Assembly (NCBI GenBank): GCA_963205465.1
Contig: CAUJKG010000011.1
Coordinates: forward strand, 1 to 6,227
Source of the DNA: Pseudomonadota bacterium
GTDB taxonomy: Bacteria > Pseudomonadota > Alphaproteobacteria > Rhizobiales > Xanthobacteraceae
Reading direction: 5' to 3'
DNA length: 6,227 bases
In this document: one piece after another, positions 6,193-6,227 of the stretch
Position numbering within the stretch: the stretch's first letter is position 1
How the letters are laid out: each line of letters opens with the position of its first letter
Notes under the pieces: model-generated
The model's input: the letters and a program-made list of their open reading frames with translations, nothing else
The model's database searches: none
What the model was told of the DNA's origin: nothing
Made by a program: the position numbers and the translations under genes

Positions 6193-6227
6193 GGCTTCGC
6201 CACGGTGAAGACGGCAAGCCGCGCTTG
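6189..6227 (-). CDS. Possible C-terminal end of a convergent gene (runs off the right edge)
   Basis: On the minus strand the last 39 bases read as an open frame encoding RLAVFTVAKP and ending in TAA at 6191-6189. The codons are GC-rich and alternate hydrophobic and basic residues like a terminal beta-strand, as expected of a real C-terminus. The fragment is too short to identify. If real, its stop shares the TTAA at 6189-6192 with the stop of the GT4 gene, making the two genes convergent with no spacer. No terminator hairpin with a T tail is visible in 6193-6227. Confidence 0.3.
   Translation of the reverse strand, partial: QARLAVFTVAKP

Overview
The window reads as chromosomal DNA of a GC-rich alphaproteobacterium, most likely of the Rhizobiales/Bradyrhizobiaceae type. 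The reasons are the codon use, a perfect CtrA-type box (TTAA-N7-TTAA), and the gene types present: a CSS-EAL phosphodiesterase and WaaE-like and WaaG-like core-sugar glycosyltransferases. The taxon is inferred from style; no marker gene is present. I see no mobile element, CRISPR array, RNA gene or sign of recent transfer.

Left part, minus strand: a DUF6498-like membrane protein whose C-terminus lies beyond the left edge (1-337); a 217-bp gap with a weak promoter candidate, a repeated GATTTC motif and a strong bidirectional hairpin terminator; a complete CREST-superfamily (alkaline ceramidase-like) membrane hydrolase (555-1223) with every expected catalytic residue; and a 530-aa CSS-motif/EAL cyclic-di-GMP phosphodiesterase (1412-3004). 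The phosphodiesterase starts with GTG and has the CtrA box in its 86-bp upstream gap.

Right part, an envelope-sugar block: a WaaE-like family 2 glycosyltransferase (3091-3852, minus) is divergent from a two-gene plus-strand operon of family 4 glycosyltransferases. The first (3968-5107) resembles WaaG and the second (5104-6192) begins at a TTG overlapping the stop of the first. At the right edge the plus operon meets a possible minus-strand gene whose stop overlaps the last stop codon within one TTAA.

Together the three glycosyltransferases probably extend a cell-surface oligosaccharide (LPS core or related glycan). The phosphodiesterase would lower c-di-GMP in step with the cell cycle (CtrA) and in response to periplasmic redox or folding state (CSS domain). 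The ceramidase-like and DUF6498 proteins are membrane proteins with no proven link to the sugar genes. The most interesting points are the CtrA box on the phosphodiesterase gene, the intact bacterial ceramidase-like active site, and the altered CSS motif. None amounts to a clearly new system.
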